From Sorghum bicolor (lineage: Eukaryota > Streptophyta > Magnoliopsida > Poales > Poaceae), in contig NC_012874.2 in assembly GCF_000003195.3 (NCBI RefSeq), forward strand, positions 3,813,001-3,877,000: DNA of 64,000 bases, in the 5' to 3' direction. Of this stretch, positions 1 through 12,052 are shown piece after piece. Both the position numbers and the translations under genes were made by a program. A model generated the notes under the pieces. The model worked only from the letters and a program-made list of their open reading frames with translations, searched no databases and was not told where the DNA came from. Each line of letters begins with the position of its first letter. Position 1 is the first letter of the stretch.

Positions 1-622
1 CTACAAGTGTCATTGTACTTGTCTTTTCTCTTGGTTCTCAGTCTTGTCTGTTCTGCACTTGCTGTAACAGAACTTTTTGGTCCTTTCCTGCACAGAGTCC
101 AAACTTCAGTTCAAATATTTTAGTATCCATTATGGACAATTTGATCCAATTTTTGCCAGATTGTAATAGTATATCTTTTCTCGTCCAATTGTTCATCACC
201 TCACTGGTGTAGGTGCATCTGGTGGTTTTGTTGCTGGTTTCATTGCTTGCTCTGCTCTAATCTGAAACCAGTTCAGTTGTGATCTTGTTCAGAGCAAGTG
301 GAACCGATTCGCATCTCCGGTTCTATCTTTTCTGGAAAATTTTAATATATTCTGTCATCTGAAAGGAGATATTCTTGCCCATCATCCATTCTGGCATGAA
401 GCAAAGTTCATTTTTTTCCAAAAAAAAAAAACCTCTTGTGGTAATGCAAAACAAGTGTTTTTTTCCCCGGAAGCATCTTCATCCTCATCGAAATCGAAAA
501 TTCGACAAATAGTTTCGTCGTCGAAGCGTTTGCCAACCATTTTCCAGATTTCCTGATGAATGCTGACGACGACGATACGAATTCCTCCTCCTTTTTTTTC
601 CCATGGCGGCGGGCCGGCGCAG
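1..622 (+). other. Probable intron of the cationic amino-acid transporter gene
   Basis: No coding sequence is seen. The stretch is T-rich and ends in a long pyrimidine run followed by a CAG at 620-622, which reads as a 3' splice site. The transporter family has about 230 further N-terminal residues, so the upstream exon should lie left of the window. The branch-point position and the intron start are not visible. Confidence 0.6.
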
Positions 623-2409
623 CACCAAGGAGAGCTCGGTGGTGAACCTGGTGCTGACGGGGGTGCACGTGGCGTTCATCCTCTTCATCATCGTGATGGG
701 GTTCGTGCACGGCGACGCGCGGAACCTGTCCCGCCCCGCCGACCCCGTCCACAACCCCGGCGGCTTCTTCCCGCACGGCGCGGCGGGGGTGTTCAACGGC
801 GCCGCCGCGGTGTACCTGAGCTACATCGGCTACGACGCCGTGTCCACCATGGCCGAGGAAGTGGAGCGGCCCGACCGCGACATCCCCGCCGGCGTCTCCG
901 GCTCCGTCGTCCTCGTCACCGCGCTCTACTGCCTCATGGCTGCCTCCATGTCCATGCTCCTCCCCTACGACGCGGTACGTCAGTCAGTACGCTTGCCCTG
1001 CCCTGCCTGCATGTCATCCCTGACGTACTACTACTGTTCAAGTCCCATGTGGAAGACGACATGAGGTCGGCAGCCATGGCACAGTGACAGTGCCAGTGTG
1101 CCACTCTGACACTTTTGGGGATGTTGGTCGTGCGATCTGGGACGAATCTGCTCTCTGCTGTCCCAATCGCAATCGCAGAGGACGGACGCCCTGCAACTTT
1201 CTGGGATCGAAAGAATCAAAAGAAAAAAAAAAGCATCTTGGAATTTCACTATTCTGCTTTCCTGGTGGACATTGGAGACAAGGACTTGTGGCAGATTTCT
1301 CACCTGGTTTCGGATGCTGTGTGTTTCCTGTCGTGCAGATCGACCCGGAGGCGCCGTTCTCGGGGGCGTTCAAGGGGCGGGACGGGATGGCGTGGGTGTC
1401 GAACGTCATCGGCGCCGGCGCCAGCCTCGGCATCCTCACGTCGCTCATGGTGGCCATGCTGGGGCAGGCCCGGTACCTGTGCGTCATCGGCCGCTCCGGC
1501 GTCGTGCCCGCCTGGCTCGCCCGGGTCGACCGCCGCACCGCCACCCCCGTCAATGCCTCCGCCTTCCTCGGTGCGTTCCTTTCCTGCCTCTCTGCCCTGT
1601 CAGTCAACGCCTCGAGCTTCTCATGAGCAGAGGCGACAGCCGACAGCGGCGAGCCGCCGCGGCCGCGGGTCTCCCGCGCCGGCTCCCGTGACGAATCGAA
1701 CAGGTCACGGGTTTCCGGGGCCCTGGTCGTCGTCGTCGTCGGATCTGACTGGATGGCAACGAATCACATGAATCCAAGCGCCCTGCTTTGACGATCACTG
1801 AGCGTTGACAATGTCCGTGCAGGCCTGCTGACGGCGGCGCTGGCGCTGTTCACGGAGCTGGACGTGCTCCTGAACCTCGTCTCCATCGGCACGCTCTTCG
1901 TCTTCTACATGGTGGCAAACGCCGTCGTGTACCGCCGCTACGTCGGCGACCCCTGCCCGGCCGGCACCGGCACCGCACACGAGACGAGGGCGTGGCCGAC
2001 GCTGGCGTTCATCGGGGCCTTCTCCCTGATCGCGCTCTCCTTCACGCTGCTGTGGCAGTTCGCGCCGGGGGGCGCCGCCAAGGCCGTGATGCTGTCGGCG
2101 ACCGCGGCGGCCGCCGTGGCCGTGGTCGCCGCGTTCCAGGCGCTGGTGCCGCAGGCGCGGGAGCCCGAGGTGTGGGGCGTGCCCGGGATGCCATGGGTGC
2201 CCGCCGCGTCCGTCTTCCTCAACGTCTTCCTGCTCGGCTCGCTGGACCGCCCGTCGTACGCCCGGTTCGGCTTCTTCTCCGCCGCCGTCGTGCTGGTCTA
2301 CGTGCTCTACAGCGTGCACGCCAGCTACGACGCCGAGGAGGGCGGCGCCGCGGCGGACGGAGGCGCCGGCGCCGGCGACAAGCTGCAGGACCATGGGTGC
2401 GAGGTGTAG
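623..2409 (+). CDS. Cationic amino-acid transporter (CAT, APC superfamily), 3' part of gene
   Basis: Membrane permease for cationic amino acids, of the plant CAT family; substrate and membrane are not decided by sequence. Three exons are seen: 623-974, 1339-1570 and 1823-2409, joined at GT/AG sites in phases 0 and 1. They encode about 389 residues. The family motif YIGYDAVSTMAEEV is in the first exon, followed by IDPEAPF at the next junction. About nine hydrophobic segments can be counted. The C-terminal part has the WGVPGMPWVPAAS and FLNVFLLGSL stretches of the CAT C-terminal domain, then a Gly/Ala-rich hydrophilic tail ending at TAG 2407-2409. The first ~230 residues (early membrane segments) are missing because they lie beyond the left edge. 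The exon starts at 623, on the third base of a Ser codon, after a pyrimidine tract and CAG. The ATG at 603 lies in that tract and is probably not the start. Exons are strongly GC-biased, as usual in grasses. The family call is firm; the subtype is not. Confidence 0.88.
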
Positions 2410-2825
2410 CAGAGTCGTTGACGTAGGCAGAGGCAGACAGCGCAGACTTCCTTGATCTATCTTTAGCTTTGTTTTTGTTATTAGATTATTATTAGATGTT
2501 TTAACTAATTATTATCATCGAGTTAGTGCTGATGAATGTCTGACATCCTTGAGAAAGAAAAACATACAAATAGAGACAGAAATGACAAGCAGATGCAGAT
2601 GTAGTTTGCAAGATGGAATGTGATTACATAAATTCTTCATCTTTTCTATAATTACGGGTGGACTGAAAAATAAAAATCGCGCAATCCTGCTGGTGCCAGT
2701 ATATTTACCATAGAAATGTTTTCACGATGTAAACAAATAATTTAGTTTTGCTATATCATGACTCGCGAAAAAATTCTCTCCGCCTGAATTTCGTGAGCAG
2801 GAGTTCCACTTCCACACAACATTAA
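2410..2825. other. 3' flank of transporter gene
   Basis: AT-rich sequence that should hold the 3' UTR and polyadenylation region of the transporter gene. No other gene is seen. Confidence 0.4.
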
Positions 2826-3234
2826 GGGCTAGTTTGGCACGGCTCAACTTCACTAGTAAAGCTGTTTTTTTTAGAAAATGGCTTCATGAGTGACTTTCTA
2901 GATGAAGCTGAGCTGTTTTGGAAAAAGTGTTTAGCAAAATAGCTTCGCCAACTACTTCATCCATAGTTGAGAGAGAGGAATGAGGGAGAGAGTTGTAATA
3001 AGCTACTTTTTTTTCAGCTTCATCCCAACTTATATCTTTGTGAGAGGAAAGAAAAAACAGCTTCACCTATGAAGCTATTTTGGAAATAAGTGTTTGGCAA
3101 AAAACAAAAACAGCTCACAACAGCTCATGAAGTTGTTGTGAGTTGTACCAAACAGACCCTTAGTGTTTGGTAAAAAAAACAGCTCATAACAACTTCATCT
3201 TATGAAGCTGTTGTGAACTGTACTAAACATGCCC
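2826..3234. mobile_element. Tourist-type MITE with duplicated right end
   Basis: Non-coding element starting GGGCTAGTTTGGCAC and ending in an inverted counterpart, TACTAAACATGCCC. The flanks are TAA (2823-2825) and TAA (3235-3237), as expected for PIF/Harbinger-type Tourist elements. A near-identical relative lies at 29977-30301. This copy is longer because its terminal ~75 bp occurs twice, at 3090-3159 and 3163-3234. The target duplication matches the outer copy, so the duplication belongs to the element. Confidence 0.8.
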
Positions 3235-3769
3235 TAAATGTGTTGTAAAAATCATGTTAAATATTATGTCCCCATCCGTGAGCTTTTAGGTAGACAACTA
3301 CCTATAAATTACACTAAAATAACATCCGTAACTCTAGTGCAAGGTAAATTCGACATAAGTTAACAGTAGGTAAAATTGGGAGAGAAAACTTTCGCCCTGA
3401 ATCTTTAGTTACACCTATTTTACTTAGAAATTGCACCCAAAATAAACACCACAACTCTAATACAAGTCCATTCTAAATCTAGCACAAGTAAACATTAACT
3501 TCTTTTTTTTTTTGCAAACGGGCATTAATTAAAAGTATTGTGTCGCAGAGAAGATTTTTCACTCAAATATTTGCTTATTCCTTTAAGTATAATAACTTGT
3601 CAACCGGACAATACATATAGAGCATCTCCAACACGCTATTTACACTATTTTTATGTAGTAAAGTTCCAAAAAAACTCAGTTCAACAGGCTATGTATTAAC
3701 TGACGCTCACTCTTCCCCTCCTATTATCCTTTTCTATTGGGCCAACGGACGTCTACCTAACGGCACTCC
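3235..3769. other. AT-rich non-coding stretch
   Basis: No gene is seen. From about 3620 the sequence AGAGCATCTCCAACAC resembles the terminal repeat of a common grass MITE or MULE family. A weak inverted counterpart, GTGTTGCTGGAGA, occurs near 4785, so 3620 to ~4800 may be an older element that hosts the one at 3781-4308. That is inference. Confidence 0.3.
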
Positions 3770-3780
3770 TCTCTTGCTAA

Positions 3781-4308
3781 AGATGACAATGGGTATAGAT
3801 TACCCGCGTGCCAACGGGTAAAAACCCAATAGAGTAAGGGTATGGGTACAACTTTATGCCCGCGGGTGTGGGTGCGGGTTTGTAGTTGAATCCAACGGGT
3901 AAAAACTTGTGGACATAGAAAACTTGTACCCGTGCCCGCAAACCCGTAAATCCACTCCAACCTCGTGATACGTAGATCCCTTCTTATACTATATATAAAG
4001 AAAGTAACATAGTTTTATGATTTTCTCCCTCATATCTATTTATATATAACAGAATCATTTTTATGTTGGTATAATGGTGGGTAGTTTTGATTTTTATACT
4101 TAAACTTCTTTCTATAATCTATGCATGTATTATTAATTTATTATTATGTAGGTTCACGGGTGCGCACGCGGGTATTTGTGCCCGTGGGTACGGGCGTGGG
4201 TGTAGACTTCTATCCGTGGCGGGTTACGGCTGCGGGTTTGGAATTCAACCCGCGAGTGCGAGTCTATATATCTCGCACCCGCGGGTAAGGTGCTCGTTGC
4301 CATCTATA
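3781..4308. mobile_element. TIR element (hAT- or Mutator-like, non-autonomous)
   Basis: Ends start AGATGACAATGGGTA on the left; the complement of the right end reads TATAGATGGCAACGAG. The interior repeats ACGGGTA/CCCGCGGGT motifs close to both ends. The direct flank TCTCTTGCTAA occurs at 3770-3780 and 4309-4319. Eleven matching bases exceed the 8 of hAT and are nearer the 9-11 of Mutator. The ends look like the ATGGCAACGGGTA group that I associate with hAT in grasses. No transposase is present. Confidence 0.65.
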
Positions 4309-4319
4309 TCTCTTGCTAA

Positions 4320-4892
4320 CGGATGTTTCTTCGAGCGCTAGTCCTGACGCCGACCATCAACCTCTCATCGCTGGTTGCCACTAGCCTCTTCCTCCCTGAC
4401 CAACACTCGGCACACTGCCCGATGCATTCCTGCCGCCACTCGGCATCTTCTTGAGCGTCTGTGTCCGCCCCGTCATGCCATCATGCCTCTTCCCTACCAG
4501 CACGTCGCACCTACTCCCCGCTAGCACCATTGCGCCTCCTCCCCACCGCCGCATCCGTGGACCCTGCTCCTCCTACCCGCCAGAGGCCATGCATGGCGAG
4601 GCCGTAGGGAGTGCTCCACCTACTTCCTCCGACCCTTCCTTGTCGGTGGACGCCTTAGTGGTGACCCTCCCCCTCGAGGGCTCGAAATGGGTGAGTTATT
4701 CAGTGGTGATGGCCGGAAGAAAGAGAATGAGATGTGAGTCCCACATGTCATTCTCTACTAGATAAATTTGGTAGAACTGTTTTGGGTAGTGTTGCTGGAG
4801 AAAATAAAACAAAATTAAGTTAGTTCTAGCATAGTTCAATTAGCTACCTAAATAGAAAAATAGGGTTACTCTCACAAAATTGAGCTGAGGGA
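4320..4892. other. C-rich non-coding stretch, possible older element remainder
   Basis: Pyrimidine-rich sequence with short open frames but no recognisable protein. It may be the right half of the older element proposed to begin at 3620. Confidence 0.25.
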
Positions 4893-7800
4893 AGATTTTC
4901 AACGGGGATGTGAAAAACAAGGGTTGGCTGCAATTAATATCAGTCCATGGAGGTGATGGAGTCTCGCACGGCACGCTGCATTCTCATCGTCGTCGCTGAC
5001 CTGTGACGACCTGACGTGACCAACAAGCACTGGCACTGCACCGCGCACTGCCGGCCGGGAACGGGACGAGATGTAATCTTGACCTGAAAATTACGTCGCC
5101 GTCAAGATCGATGCCCCGGACAACAACAAGCGAAAGGCACGTACAACACCATGCTGCGTGCGTGCGGGGAAATCGGTCAAGATCACGTACTACGACGACG
5201 ACGACGGACGGTCCGCGCCGCGATCACGTCGTGATCCACTGATCCGCCATTCCCCCCATCGATCCCAAACGAAGCCGGCAGCTCCGGCGCGCGCATGCGT
5301 CGCTGCCCGTGTCTCGCTGGTTGCCGGGGCGGCGGCCGTGTGTGGACAGCAGGGGTGGCGGAGCTGGCTGGTGGTGGCCGAGCGACGGCTCCTGTGTACA
5401 GCAGCCTCTCGAACCGCACCTTTAATTTTATGAGTGGCTGGAGATATGAGCATTAGGGTCTTGCACCTTTTTTTTTTCTCCCCGTTGTGTTCGCGTACGT
5501 AATGATGATTGAGATGAGCATTACGGCGGTGTTATTGCACGTCGACGACGATCGATCATCATATCCAGTTTATGTCATGCCCATGCATGCATGCTAGCTA
5601 ATCTTGTGAAGATTGTGGGGAATGTGGAGTGCCAGTTGAGTACTTATAAAGCAGCTAGCTATAGGTCGTTGCTTTTCGCGCGTCGAATGGATCGGAAGTG
5701 AGGGTGACAGCATATCGCTCGGAGGAACCGGCCGGCCGGCCGGCGATCTGGATAGCTGATGCAGGTGGCAAACGCAGGGTTCACCCAGCTTGAACAGACG
5801 ACGACGCCGCCAGAACAGAAGAAGATGTAGATTGCGTTTTCAGCAAAAAAATTTTTGTGTTGTGGCTGCAAGCAGGTAAGTAGCAGTCGTTGACGTCGTC
5901 GGCGGGCAAGGCAAGCAATGCAACCAAACCATGGATCGATCCATCAGTCAGAACAAGAGGACGCACCGTCGTCGACGACGGCAGGACAGTGAGGGTCCTA
6001 GTCGAGGAAACCCGGTTGGCCGGCATGCATGTGTTGCGAGATAATGAGAACACATTTGTAATAAAAGTTTGGCCGGCAGGACGCAGTTGTTGCAAAATCC
6101 ATAGAGTTGGAGAGGAAATTTTTTTCACTCAAATATGATGATATATCAAACATCAGAATATATATTTTTTTTCTTATAACATGCCCATAAAATTCGGATA
6201 CAGGGAGAGTTTTTCAACTGGAGGACCAAAACTGTGAAACTAACCTCGGCTGCAGTTAATCAATACTCACTCCATATCCATGAAACTATATGAAGTCGCA
6301 CGCACGGGGTTGCCATTCTCCTCTGCGCGCTGACCTGTGGCGAGTGACGACCTGATGACCTGACCTGACCTGACCTGACCAAGCACCGCAACGCACGCAC
6401 GGAAGATGTCCACTGACCACTGCCGGGGACAGACAGAATAATGCAATCTTGACCTGAATTAATTACGTCGCCGTCAAGATATGATTCCCAGCGACAAGCC
6501 GAGCGTAAAGCTATATACTAGCCGGCCGCCACCATGGTGCGTGCGCATCAAGAGATCACGTACGGCGGGCCGCCGCCGGATCACGTATATTATTCACTCG
6601 CTGGCTGGTGCGGCCGGGGTGCCGGCGGCCGGCGCGCGCGCGCAGACGTCGCTGCTCGTCCCGGGGCACGCACGCACGGCGCCGCGCGGAGCCGCGGGAC
6701 GGCGGAGACCACGCATGCGCATGCGCATGCACACGCAGCTTCGTCGAGACCCTCTGGCTGGTACACGTCGGTGGCCGTGAGCTGAGCTCGATCGTGGCCC
6801 CTGTCCGGCCGGCCTCCGCACGTCGCGGCCGGCCAACGTCTCGCTCCACGTACGAGTACGTGGCTGGAGAGATGAGCAATATATTATATAATTAGGGTCT
6901 TCCCAGACAGAACATGGCTGGAGAAGATGAGCTTTTTACTTCTGTGGAGGAGAGAGAACTCCGTCCTCCATCTCGGCCGTCACCTCGCCGCAAGTTGACG
7001 CCGCCGGGAGACACAGGCAGCAAGCAAGTCAACGGCGGCGCATGCATGCACGGTCGTTCTGCCTGCTCTGCTTCCTTCACATCACTGCCGATCGATCGGT
7101 CGGTCGGTCCGCTTCCGCATGCCCATTGACGGCCCAGATACGGAACAGCGTAGGGCTCTTGGGCGGGGCTGTATCCACGCTGTAGCTTTAGGTACGGTAG
7201 GCCTCTCACAGCCTGAGTGATCCTTGCAACTGTGTATGACGTGTACCTCAAAGTGGTCACGTGTTTTTTTTTTCTTGTTCTCCTAGTCGCGAGTGAGTTG
7301 TAAAGAAAACTAGGAGCATTCTCCGCGCGTTGCTGCGGGTATGAAGGGAGAATATAAATATAGCCTCACAGTAGTATATTGAGTCATCTATATATAATTT
7401 TAGTAGTCAGCTTCAGAAGAGAAAAAGAAGAGATCACGTGAGAGAATAATTGCTAGCAGTATGCATGTATGGTCATGTGTAGGTAGTTGCACCCATTATT
7501 GAAATCATTTGTGAATGGACACTTAATTGCATGTAGAAGCAGGAGAAGTGGATGATGATGTGGTGTAAGGAGGTGTAAGAGAATTAGTTTAGTGGGGTTT
7601 GTCTTTATAGGATATATAGATACTTATGTTCTGATAAAGTATTTGTTTCGTAGAAAAAAAAAAGGCTATATGATCAGCTTCTCAAGTGGAGTTAAAACTG
7701 TTTTGGTGAAACGTTTTACTCCTAATAGTTCATGAAAAAATTAATATCTTTTTCCTTTGCGAAATGAATATCTATTAGACCAACAAAGACCATTGGTCCC

Positions 7801-8880
7801 GTTTTATATAAATCAAAAGGGGGAACCATTAAGTTCAGAGTGCCCAAGGCACAATCCTCTGAGCGATCGACGGTTCAAACAGACCCTCTGACACGAAATA
7901 AGGCAAACCCTCTAGGCCAACAGTTCTTGGCGAACGAGAAGACAAAAGAACAAGTAGAATTACATCCCAAAAGAACGCTACACAGAGCGCTAAAGTCATG
8001 ATGACAAGATAAAGAACGAAAGCATTGCACAGCTAGCCTTGCCCGCTTTGCTCCAAATGTCCTGAAAGTCTTTCTGCCGTCTTCGAAGCCCATCTCTTAT
8101 TTGTCACCCTTCTCCTATTTTTCTTTCTTTCTTTCTTTACCTTCTCTCCTTATCCGCTTGCCCCTCCACATCTGCAGCACCTCCCTTGCCTTTGCCTCAG
8201 CTCCACTCGTGCTTCTTTGCCACCACCTCGCATGAAGGAACCTGTCATTTGCCCTACGCTCTGCTCTGACCATCGCCTGCATCGCCCTTGCGCAAAGGAG
8301 GAGCAATTTTGGAGAGGATCCATGTGTGCACGGACGGAGTAGCTTGGGAAGCCATTTTTTTGCTCTCATGGTCGATCCTGACTCCAGCTACATCTAGTGT
8401 TTTTTCTAGGCAGAGTGTAGAGCGGAACATAGAATAATTACTAGTTGGACTAAAAATTAGCTTAAATTAATTGAGATTAGCTAGTTAGTTGGCAAACAAT
8501 TAGTTAAAGATTCGGTTAAAAAAATTAGTCCATCTATTAACCATTTCTATTTAGATATACTAGAGCTAATTTTAACTAAATTTTAGCCAGCTGCTCTGAA
8601 AGGAGGGCGGTCCAAGCCCGGCATAGAATATCCAAGGAGCTGTATATTTTTGGGAATCGGAGAATATGATCGCTAAGCTAGCTATTGCTGTCAAGTGTCC
8701 GGAAAGATGCATGGCATCGACAACGAAACTTGCCTAAGCAAAAAAGGGCCGGGGATCTGGATCAGAACGAGAGGACGGTAGGAGAGTGAGGGTCGCATTG
8801 CCGCGGATTCGAGGAAACCGGTTGGCATGCATGCATGTGTAATGTGTTGCAAGATTTTCTAGATTCGGCATGTCATTGTC
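4893..8880. repeat. Non-coding blocks A and B of a diverged duplication
   Basis: Block A (4893-6060) and block B (6205-7100, continuing at 8640-8880) share ordered similarity. Matches include CTTGACCTGAA then ACGTCGCCGTCAAGAT at 5075-5108 and 6445-6480, GTGGCTGGAGA.ATGAGCA then TTAGGGTCTT at 5434-5463 and 6860-6902, and GTGAGGGTC..CGAGGAAACC..GGTTGGC..GCATGCATGT at 5988-6032 and 8786-8840. A third, shorter copy is at 9925-10190. Each copy is preceded by a short GATTTTC/GTTTTTC..A.GG.GA stretch. No reading frame is conserved between copies, so this looks like duplicated intergenic or promoter DNA. Confidence 0.5.
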
Positions 8881-9924
8881 TAACCATAACTGTATATAGA
8901 CGGAGTGTGATCTTGTATTGGGCTGGAATTATTGGTCAAGTCGTCTGTGTGGTGCCCCTGCTTTTGATTCATAACAGAGGTCCAACGCAACTCGCGGCTT
9001 TTCCTTCTTCTTAGAGATGCAAAGCAGGCAAGTTGCTTATGAACTTGTAAATAGGCTTGGATTTTACGGGTTATTCAAAAAAAAATTAAAACTATTCACA
9101 GGTTCACGAGTAATTTGTCTTTGCATCGTCCTTGCTTTTTCACCTTTACCTCTGAACGTAGCATTGATTTGTCATCAAACCTTCTACCTCATTGCCGCCC
9201 TCCTAGTTGTCTTTGCGTTGTACTGCTCAAGGTTATGAGATTCACACCAAATGGGCCAAATTCCATTGAAATTCATCCAACTTGGCAAGGTCCGGACAAA
9301 ATAAAACTGGTAGAAGCAAGTTTGGCCAGATTTGAATTTTGTGGCCCCCAAGATCCATAAAAACCCAAAAGATACATCCCCTCAGTATTAAAGCATGAAC
9401 CTCGCTCCAAAAAGCCTAGATTTTTTTCATTTTCCCCTCCTCTCCCTTGGCGGCCGGCAAATAGTGAGCCACTTTAGATGTAGTGGCGCGGCAATGACTA
9501 ACCTCACCTTTGGCCTCCTCTTTTTCCTCCACCTTTGTGTTTAATCTCCTACTCATGGAGGTTTCACGAGATCAAATGGTGAAGCTTCATTCAGATTTGT
9601 TGTTCTTATTTCTTCAGTTCTCTTCCCTCTCATACATATATTCTCTGTTTGTCCCTCGTGACGCGTGTGCTTTAGCACTGAACAATATGGTTAGATGTGG
9701 CGATGATGCGATTAAATTACAGCAATGCTATTTGTGTAATAACCAGGGGGCAAACTATGAACTTGAGTCAAATTTTGGTAAAACAAAGCTAAACCATGGT
9801 CTGAATTTTGTCTGTTTGATAGGCTCCGAAGTTTTTATTTTTCAATATTCCTATAGAACCCTGATCCCGCTGACCACACCTGACGTAGCTGAGTAGCTGA
9901 CCCTTAGTGTACATGGTGGCGCAA
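8881..9924. other. No gene recognised
   Basis: Mixed sequence with a 128-codon open frame at 9510-9896 that has no recognisable motif and no coding-like base composition. No repeats with clear ends were seen. Confidence 0.3.
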
Positions 9925-10190
9925 AAGATTTTCCACACGCCGAGAGCAAGAAAAAGATATTGACCTGAAGCAAAGCAAGCACCGAAGCATGCAGGTACGT
10001 CGTCGTCAAGATTCCACCGGAAAATCGGATCAGAGGCGGCACCGGCGCCGCCCGTGCATGCATGTCATCATGTCAACATCACATGCGCGGCAATCCGGCG
10101 ACAACAGCAATCACAATCCCGATCCAAATCCGGACGAAGCGCCACCCGCGCGTAGACGCAGCTAGTGCCCTGCCATCTGCACCTCACTCA
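9925..10190. repeat. Third copy (C) of the duplicated non-coding block
   Basis: Shares TTGACCTGAA and ACGTCGTCGTCAAGAT (9960-10012) with blocks A and B. It also shares GATCC.AA..CGGACGAAGC further on with block A around 5260-5280. More diverged and shorter than A and B. Confidence 0.45.
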
Positions 10191-10199
10191 GGGATGAGG

Positions 10200-10320
10200 T
10201 AATATACTTATTTGCGTATATGAATATTGATATTATTTAATATATTTTAAGTTAAATTTTAAAAAGTTGACTCCTCGAGAAATGAGATGTGCATTTATTC
10301 GCGAACGGAGAGAGTATGTT
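10200..10320. mobile_element. Stowaway-type MITE fragment
   Basis: AT-rich piece ending CGAACGGAGAGAGTA, the outer terminal repeat of grass Stowaway elements next to a TA. The left end is not found. Confidence 0.35.
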
Positions 10321-10839
10321 TCATACTTAATACAATGGTTACAGGTACAAGTGTGCTTAGTGGGAGTCACATTTAGATATATAATAATAATATCTTTATG
10401 ATTTTATTACTCTTTTTGAGTCATTTTGACTTATTAGATACTTAACAAAAGTTATGGATCTAAATATAGTGTATGTCTAAGTGCATAATAAAGACTATAT
10501 ACCTTAAAAAGTCATAGCGACTTATAATTTAGAACAGACATGAATATTTCTCGCTCTACAGAATTCCTACACATGTGTGATATCATTTAGTTTTCTATTA
10601 CAAGAAAACAACCACTCACGCTTGAGGCTCCTACTAAGTGGATTCTGTTTTTTTTTTTGTTCTTTTAGAGGAAGTTATTCTGTTCGTGCGAAACTGATTT
10701 AAGATCGCTTGGGCCAATGTAGCAATTCATGTCCCAAAATCCAACAACTAAGTGAGGCCTAATAAACTTGTGGTCTTAATTGATGGTTGCTTGCACACGA
10801 AGCTGGTTTGCATATGATACGTTGCCCTAATAAAAGGCC
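10321..10839. other. AT-rich spacer upstream of a promoter-like region
   Basis: Low-complexity AT-rich sequence with an 11-T run at 10651-10661 and no gene. It has Stowaway-like internal sequence (TAGATACTTAACAAAAG and similar) but no clear ends. Confidence 0.3.
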
Positions 10840-11106
10840 TGTATATGGCTCCCGGGCCTCTGATTTTCCCACAAGAGAGGCGTTTTCCAACCTTTCCCCA
10901 TGATGATATAACCTGGGCCCATGCCTTTGTTGGGCTTGCAGGACGAAACTTCCAAACGCCGGCCCAAGGCCCAAGCAAGCCCGGCCCGCCATTTTCCATC
11001 CACTCGCCGTTCTCCGACACACCACACAACACTGGCCGGCCGCGCGGCGGATCGCCGCCCCTCGCATCCTCGTCGCGCCGCCGCCGCACCGCACGTGTTC
11101 GACGGA
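10840..11106 (+). promoter_or_regulatory. Promoter/5' UTR-like region rich in GGCCCA/TGGGC motifs
   Basis: Several GGCCCA or TGGGCC-type (site II) motifs lie between 10912 and 10985, followed by a C-rich segment up to an ATG at 11107. Such motifs are common upstream of growth-related and housekeeping plant genes. No TATA box is obvious. The function is inferred from composition and position. Confidence 0.4.
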
Positions 11107-12052
11107 ATGCCCCCCGCCGGGACCCGGCAGAGGTACTAGCCATTCCCCTTCCCCTCGCTCGCTACATTGCAGGTGCCGTTCAGTGCGCTCTCGCGTCCAG
11201 TTGTTGCTGCCGCGATTTCTGCATCCCTTGAAAAGTTGAAATCCCTGTGGTTTCGAGGAAACGTGAGCGTTTTCGAATTTCGACGGAGGGTTGTGACTTA
11301 TTGTTGAGCTCGCGTCGTCGTTGTCTGTGTGGACCTGTGTCGCGCTGTCCCATGCGCGCCACGGGAACGCCTTGCGATGAGCTCCTCCTGCTGCCTGGCT
11401 GCTCTGTATTGGCTCTCGTGCACCAGTTGGGTTGTGAGATGGATGTGCTGTGGCTTGTGGCTGTTTCCAGTTGGTGAACAGGTTTTGTGCAAGTTGTCAA
11501 GTAGATGTTTCTAGTATGGGCCCGATTCATTGATGGATTGATTAATAACACAAGCTGAGGAAAACTCATTTTGAAGCAACAAGCTTGCTCACAAGATTAA
11601 CTGCAGATGTGATTCGCCTGATGTAGATGATTGTCTAACTGAATAGCCACTGTAACACCACATTTCAAATTTCCTCTAAGTTCTGATATAAATACAGGAA
11701 CCTCATGACCTGCAGAGATTCCATCCACGCATTCCTTCCAGAAGATGGCAGCCCAGGTTACTGGACACCTAGTCACCGTCGTCGTGGTCGTCAGAACTCA
11801 ATAGTTTTTCTACGTTTTAAGGATGGATGATGGTCATGTGGGGACTTCTGCTGATTGAGAAGGACTGAACGAGAAGGAGCAATCGCCTTCCCGTGGTACT
11901 GCCTGTCATCATGTGCCAAATTATTGTCACGTGAGTAGTGACACTGCTGCTCCAAAGATCTATGTCAGGGCTTACAATGACAGGTTCCTCATCCAGGTCA
12001 ATAATGTCGTGCTACCGGCCCCATCTGGTGTAATATCAGCACTATCATCTTG
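11107..12052 (+). CDS. Candidate small gene of unknown function (incomplete model)
   Basis: I do not recognise the product. An ATG at 11107 opens a short exon (11107-11132) ending AG|GTACTAG. It joins in phase to 11716, after a TGCAG acceptor, giving MPPAGTRQRDSIHAFLPEDG. The frame stays open to a TGA at 11821-11825. A second open stretch, downstream in another frame, ends at TGA 12050-12052 and contains the coding-like string IYVRAYNDRFLIQVNNVVLP. The two stretches could be linked by a further intron (possible donor CAG|GTTACT near 11757), but I could not settle this. Supporting context is the motif-rich promoter-like DNA just upstream. It could also be a non-coding transcript or a decayed gene. 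Confidence 0.3.

Noticed and set aside
603..605. ATG at 603 as start of the transporter protein
   Set aside because: It lies in a pyrimidine-rich tract directly before a CAG acceptor, and the family needs about 230 more N-terminal residues.
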